Source: Marivita lacus (GTDB taxonomy: Bacteria > Pseudomonadota > Alphaproteobacteria > Rhodobacterales > Rhodobacteraceae). Taken from it: 64,000 bases of DNA. Positions 60,918 to 64,000 of this stretch are shown piece by piece (the stretch's first letter is position 1; the number at the start of each line of letters is the position of its first letter). Where the stretch lies: NCBI RefSeq assembly GCF_014637725.1, contig NZ_BMFC01000011.1:62001-126000 (forward strand), given 5' to 3'. The notes beneath the pieces are model-generated. The model saw only the letters and a program-made list of their open reading frames with translations, was not told the DNA's origin and did no database searches. Position numbers and translations under genes: made by a program.

Positions 60918-61694
60918 ATGCCGACAGACTGGAACGCCCAAGCCGCACTGTGCCTCGATGCCGTCGGGACGCCATCCTTCGCCGCGGCGCTCGCCGATGG
61001 TCTGCGAAGCGTGATGCCCTACGAATTTACAGTGATCTTCGGATACATGGGAAAAGAGCGGCCGCTCGCACTATTTGACGATTTCACCCCTGCAAGGCGA
61101 AAGCTCCACGTCGACGACTATCTCGAGGGGCCCTACCTCATTGATCCGTTCTTTCTGGCGAGCATCGGCGACACCCCGCAGGGTATCTGGCGATTGAAAG
61201 ACATAGCACCCGACCGCTTTTATCAGGGTGAGTATTATCGAAGCTATTATGCACAGACCGGATTGGCGGAAGAGGTCGGTTTTCTGATCAACGTGGATGC
61301 GGAACTCCAGATCGTCCTGTCGCTCATGCGAACAGAGAAAAAATTCAGCAAGACCGAGATGCGGGTGCTGTCTGAGATCCAACCCATTGTCGAAGCGTTG
61401 TGCCGCCGCCACTGGTCGAGCGTTGACAGATCAGGTCGCAGCAAGACATCGGACTTCCTGAACCGGAAAGTCGCCGATGCATTCAACACGATTGGCGATG
61501 GAGCTCTGACTGACAGGGAAGGCCAGATCGTGGAACTGACCCTGCGTGGTCATTCCTCGGAGGCGATCGGGAGACTGCTCTTGATCTCGCCGGGAACCGT
61601 ACGCATTCACCGCCGCAATGTTTACTCGAAGTTGAGGATCAACTCGCAGGGCGAACTCTTTTCTCTCTTCCTCGACGCCATAGGCGCTGGCTAG
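60918..61694 (+). CDS. LuxR-family transcriptional regulator
   Basis: The 258-residue protein has an N-terminal sensor domain of about 180 residues and a C-terminal LuxR helix-turn-helix (LTDREGQIVELTLRGHSSEAIGRLLLISPGTVRIHRRNVYSKL, about 197-240). The sensor region lacks the usual acyl-homoserine-lactone motif pattern, and no luxI gene is near, so it probably senses another small molecule, perhaps the compound imported by the neighbouring ABC system. The ATG at 60918 follows GAGGG; the TTG at 60906 is rejected. Confidence 0.9.
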   Translation: MPTDWNAQAALCLDAVGTPSFAAALADGLRSVMPYEFTVIFGYMGKERPLALFDDFTPARRKLHVDDYLEGPYLIDPFFLASIGDTPQGIWRLKDIAPDRFYQGEYYRSYYAQTGLAEEVGFLINVDAELQIVLSLMRTEKKFSKTEMRVLSEIQPIVEALCRRHWSSVDRSGRSKTSDFLNRKVADAFNTIGDGALTDREGQIVELTLRGHSSEAIGRLLLISPGTVRIHRRNVYSKLRINSQGELFSLFLDAIGAG

Positions 61695-62106
61695 CCCGAG
61701 TACGCAAAGTACGTGGCACAAGGCTGTGTCGTCGCCGTAGGTTTACGCTTTGTCCCGCTAACTGCGAGTTTGCTACCCCTGAGATATTGCGCCTGCAACG
61801 AACGGCAGGTTCGACGGGCCGCAATGCAACGTCTCGCCTTACCGGTGAACGGCAGGAGTGGGCCGATCAGGTTGGCATGCCGTCGCCCGCGTCGGGCGGA
61901 TTCCAGTCATTTGCCGCAGGTGCAAGCCAGATCGTCGCTATTTCGTCAGCTGACGTTCGACACGCTGCAAATATTATTCATGCCTTACAATACTGCGGTC
62001 CGTTCGGCACCCCGATTTGTCCAAACTTCTGGCATTGACGACAACCATGTCTGGTTGCCGAATGTAAAACCAACTAAGCGCTCTCTGGGAACCGAGGAGC
62101 GGCCAT
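61695..62106. other. 412-bp spacer between the LuxR gene and the ATP-grasp gene
   Basis: No gene is supported; short frames on both strands lack any family resemblance. A perfect palindrome CGTCAGCTGACG sits at 61944-61955, about 150 bp before the ATP-grasp gene, and GAGGAGCGGC gives that gene its ribosome site. The rest may be decayed sequence or an extended control region. Confidence 0.5.
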
Positions 62107-63318
62107 ATGCAAAAGATCACTTTACCCGAACGGGCACATTGGCGCGCTCATGCCCAGGACGTCGGGTTCACTTTTGCCGATATGCACGGCGAACCCTACT
62201 GGGATGAATCGTCCGCCTATGCATTTACGCTCGATCAGATCGAGGACGGATTGGAGGACCCCTCCACCGCGCTTCATGCCATGTGCCGAGAGGCCGTCGC
62301 CGAGATCATCGCAAGCGAGAGCCTGATGGAGCGACTTGCGATCCCCGAAGCTCATCGCGACCTTGTCGCGGAAAGCTGGAAGCGGGGCGATCCTGAAATC
62401 TATGGGCGGTTCGATTTCGCATATGATGGTCAGGGGCCAGCCAAGTTGTTGGAATACAATGCCGATACGCCGACCTCGCTTTACGAAAGCGCGGCCTTTC
62501 AATGGCAGTGGCTTGAAGATCAATTGGACGCGGGCGTTCTGCCCGAAGGGACGGACCAGTTCAACGGGATCCACGACGCGCTGGTCGCGCGGTTCTCGGA
62601 GATCTTCGAGAAGGGTAGCGATCTGCACTTTACCGCCGTTGCCGGCAACCCGGAAGATTATGGAACGGTCGAAGCCTTGGGCTGGGCTGCGCGCGAAGCT
62701 GGGCTGGGGGCGCATTACTGCGATCTCGACAAGATTGCACTCAGCAAAGACGGCCAGTTTCTGGATGATGAGGATCGTCGGATCGCGGTTCTGTTCAAGC
62801 TCTACCCATGGGAAGACCTGTTGCGCGATGATTACTCTGATCGGATTGCCGGATCGGGGTGCCTGTTCCTTGAGCCCGCGTGGAAGGCGCTATTGTCCAA
62901 CAAGGGGCTTTTGCCGGTGCTCTGGCATATGTTCGAGGGCCATCCGAACCTTTTGCCCGCATTCTTTGAAGCCGACACTGTGGATGGCGGGACAGGCGGC
63001 GCGGCCTCTGCGGCCGTTGCGCGCGCCGAGGCGCAACTGACCGCTGGCCATGTGCGCAAGCCTTTACTGTCGCGCGAAGGCGCATCTGTCTCGATCTTCA
63101 AGTCCGGCGAAGTGATCGAACAATCGAAGAATACCGCCTATGCCGAGCACCCGCGCATCATTCAGGCCTATGCGTCCTTGCCTCAATTCGATGGGTTTCG
63201 CCCGGTGGTCGGTGCCTGGATTGTCGGGCAGGTCTGTACTGGCATTGGTATCCGTGAAGACCGGTCCCGCATCACCCAGGATTTGTCCCGGTTCAAACCG
63301 CACTATATTGTTTCTTGA
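62107..63318 (+). CDS. Glutathionylspermidine synthase-like ATP-grasp protein (YgiC family)
   Basis: The 403-residue protein matches the C-terminal synthetase domain of glutathionylspermidine synthase and E. coli YgiC/YjfC. Visible features are GRFDFAYDGQGPAKLLEYNADTPTSLYE (about 99-126), the ATP-grasp core with FLEPAWKALLSNKGLLPVLW and the late KPLLSREGASVSIF stretch. It would ligate a peptide or acid to an amine, using ATP; whether the amine is spermidine here is inferred. The amidase half of bifunctional GspS is absent. A DUF1190 gene follows 41 bp later. Confidence 0.93.
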   Translation: MQKITLPERAHWRAHAQDVGFTFADMHGEPYWDESSAYAFTLDQIEDGLEDPSTALHAMCREAVAEIIASESLMERLAIPEAHRDLVAESWKRGDPEIYGRFDFAYDGQGPAKLLEYNADTPTSLYESAAFQWQWLEDQLDAGVLPEGTDQFNGIHDALVARFSEIFEKGSDLHFTAVAGNPEDYGTVEALGWAAREAGLGAHYCDLDKIALSKDGQFLDDEDRRIAVLFKLYPWEDLLRDDYSDRIAGSGCLFLEPAWKALLSNKGLLPVLWHMFEGHPNLLPAFFEADTVDGGTGGAASAAVARAEAQLTAGHVRKPLLSREGASVSIFKSGEVIEQSKNTAYAEHPRIIQAYASLPQFDGFRPVVGAWIVGQVCTGIGIREDRSRITQDLSRFKPHYIVS

Positions 63319-63359
63319 AGCGCAGAACTACCGCCATGCCGGCAGAAAGCACGACTGTC

Positions 63360-63941
63360 ATGACCAAACGCTCGAAACGGATTGCCATCGCGATCGTCGG
63401 CGCCACAGCCTTTTCCCTTGCGGGCTGCCGCGAAGAACAGGTGGACGCGGCCGCGTTTCCCAATCTGCAAAGCTGTCTGAACGAATCGTTACGCGGCGGG
63501 ATGTTTACGGCTGAGGACTGCGAAACTTCGTTTGCGCAGGCCGAAACCCTGCATGTGGAGTCCGCACCGCGCTATGACAGTCTCGCAGTCTGCGAAGAGC
63601 AGCACGGCGAAGGCGCCTGCGGCACTGAAGCGACCGCGACCCAAGCGGGTTCTGGAAGCATCTTCATGCCGCTTCTGGCAGGCTATCTCATCGGAAACAT
63701 GCTGGGGGGGCGCGCAGGAATGTCTGCGGCGCAACCGCTTTATAAAACCTCGGACGGGCGTTTTACCAACGCGGCGCGCTCCAGCACGTTTTCGAACAAC
63801 GTTGGCTCGACAAAGCTGGCCACGTCCCAGTTCGTCCGCCCCGCCGCGACGGTCGGGACAACACCAATGTCCCGCGCCACTGCAGCTTCGCGTGGCGGTT
63901 TTGGAACGTCCGGTGGCGGAAAAACGGGCTTCGGTGGATAA
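63360..63941 (+). CDS. DUF1190 (YgiB-family) lipoprotein-like protein
   Basis: The 193-residue protein belongs to DUF1190/YgiB, which is regularly paired with YgiC-type ATP-grasp proteins. The N-terminus (KRIAIAIVGATAFSLAGC) is a lipoprotein signal with the modified cysteine in LAGC, residues about 19-22. The C-terminal third is rich in Ser, Thr and Gly and ends in a Gly-rich tail GGFGTSGGGKTGFGG. Function is unknown. The ATG at 63360 begins the signal peptide; earlier in-frame ATGs at 63315 and 63336 exist. Order here is ygiC-ygiB, the reverse of the E. coli name order. Confidence 0.88.
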   Translation: MTKRSKRIAIAIVGATAFSLAGCREEQVDAAAFPNLQSCLNESLRGGMFTAEDCETSFAQAETLHVESAPRYDSLAVCEEQHGEGACGTEATATQAGSGSIFMPLLAGYLIGNMLGGRAGMSAAQPLYKTSDGRFTNAARSSTFSNNVGSTKLATSQFVRPAATVGTTPMSRATAASRGGFGTSGGGKTGFGG

Positions 63942-63955
63942 AAAGGTCTCAAACA

Positions 63956-63975
63956 TCATTGATGATCATCAATGA
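63956..63975. promoter_or_regulatory. Perfect 20-bp palindrome near the right edge
   Basis: TCATTGATGATCATCAATGA is perfectly self-complementary. It lies 14 bases after the DUF1190 stop and is not followed by a T-run within the window. It may be an operator for the next gene beyond the edge or part of a terminator. Confidence 0.45.
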
Positions 63976-64000
63976 CCTGTCAGGCGCCTTATCGGGATGT

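Noticed and set aside
60918-61694. A quorum-sensing system around the LuxR-type gene
   Set aside because: There is no luxI-type synthase in the window and the sensor half does not show the usual autoinducer-binding residue pattern, so a quorum-sensing claim is not supported.
61713-62207. A 164-codon frame between the LuxR and ATP-grasp genes
   Set aside because: It overlaps the start of the ATP-grasp gene in another frame, has unusual composition, no ribosome site and no family resemblance.
1-64000. CRISPR arrays, rRNA and tRNA genes
   Set aside because: No series of regularly spaced direct repeats, no rRNA signature and no cloverleaf with a CCA-adjacent acceptor stem was found on reading the spacers; the evenly spaced motif at hipBA has only three short copies and is better explained as operators.

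Overview
The window is a high-GC chromosomal segment that reads as an alphaproteobacterium of the order Rhodobacterales (Roseobacter group). Supporting signs are the cell-cycle regulator TrcR (DUF1013), a COQ9-type ubiquinone protein, a class I lysyl-tRNA synthetase, the ihfB-LapA-trpF order, a DUF1127 protein divergent from a MocR regulator, and the codon usage of the set. This placement is inferred from gene content; no rRNA or tRNA gene was found.

Layout. Positions 1-20,500 are mostly housekeeping: DUF4864 fragment, lysK, TerB-like protein, thioesterase, ECHDC3-like crotonase, nadD, a PBP4-type carboxypeptidase, DUF1127/MocR pair, GNAT, rplM-rpsI, desaturase, trmO, HTH/binding-protein regulator, dnaX-YbaB-recR, a persulfide module (Blh-like hydrolase plus rhodanese), trcR, RNase T2, COQ9 and rpsU. 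Positions 20,800-32,300 are catabolic: an orphan glycine-rich protein, a HAD / alpha-beta hydrolase / threonine dehydratase / enol-lactonase operon, a Tet-type MFS pump, a zinc alcohol dehydrogenase, an enolase-superfamily dehydratase, a SqrR/BigR-like ArsR regulator translationally coupled to an amidase, and an acyl-CoA synthetase. Positions 32,500-38,400 hold a sugar-type ABC transporter behind a LacI-type operator, facing a GlcD-like FAD oxidase. Positions 38,500-44,900 return to core genes (SRAP peptidase, 5'-nucleotidase, DUF952-pyrD, trpF, LapA, ihfB, FAH-family hydrolase).

Positions 45,000-49,200 are a compact arsenic operon: an ArsR-ArsC fusion, the ArsJ-associated GAPDH, ArsJ and an ACR3 pump, covering both the arsenite-efflux and the 1-arseno-3-phosphoglycerate routes. 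It is followed by gdhA.

Positions 50,600-56,000 are the most accessory part. A 93-bp element with near-perfect 20-bp inverted ends, a hipBA toxin-antitoxin pair preceded by three ACGATCGT operators spaced exactly 49 bp apart, the tail of a Tn3-type resolvase, a large divergent subtilisin-like/RTX/DUF4214 exoprotein and a truncated dehydrogenase gene lie side by side. Positions 56,000-63,950 hold a polyamine-type ABC transporter with a dehydrogenase, a divergent LuxR-family regulator with a clear dyad between them, then a glutathionylspermidine synthase-like ATP-grasp gene with a DUF1190 lipoprotein, so transport and possible conjugation of polyamines sit together.

Small-scale structure includes a family of double-hairpin repeats (three copies in convergent or 3' spacers), several perfect palindromes ahead of genes, and Rho-independent terminators after rpsI, rpsU, the DUF1127 gene and between the rhodanese and trcR genes.
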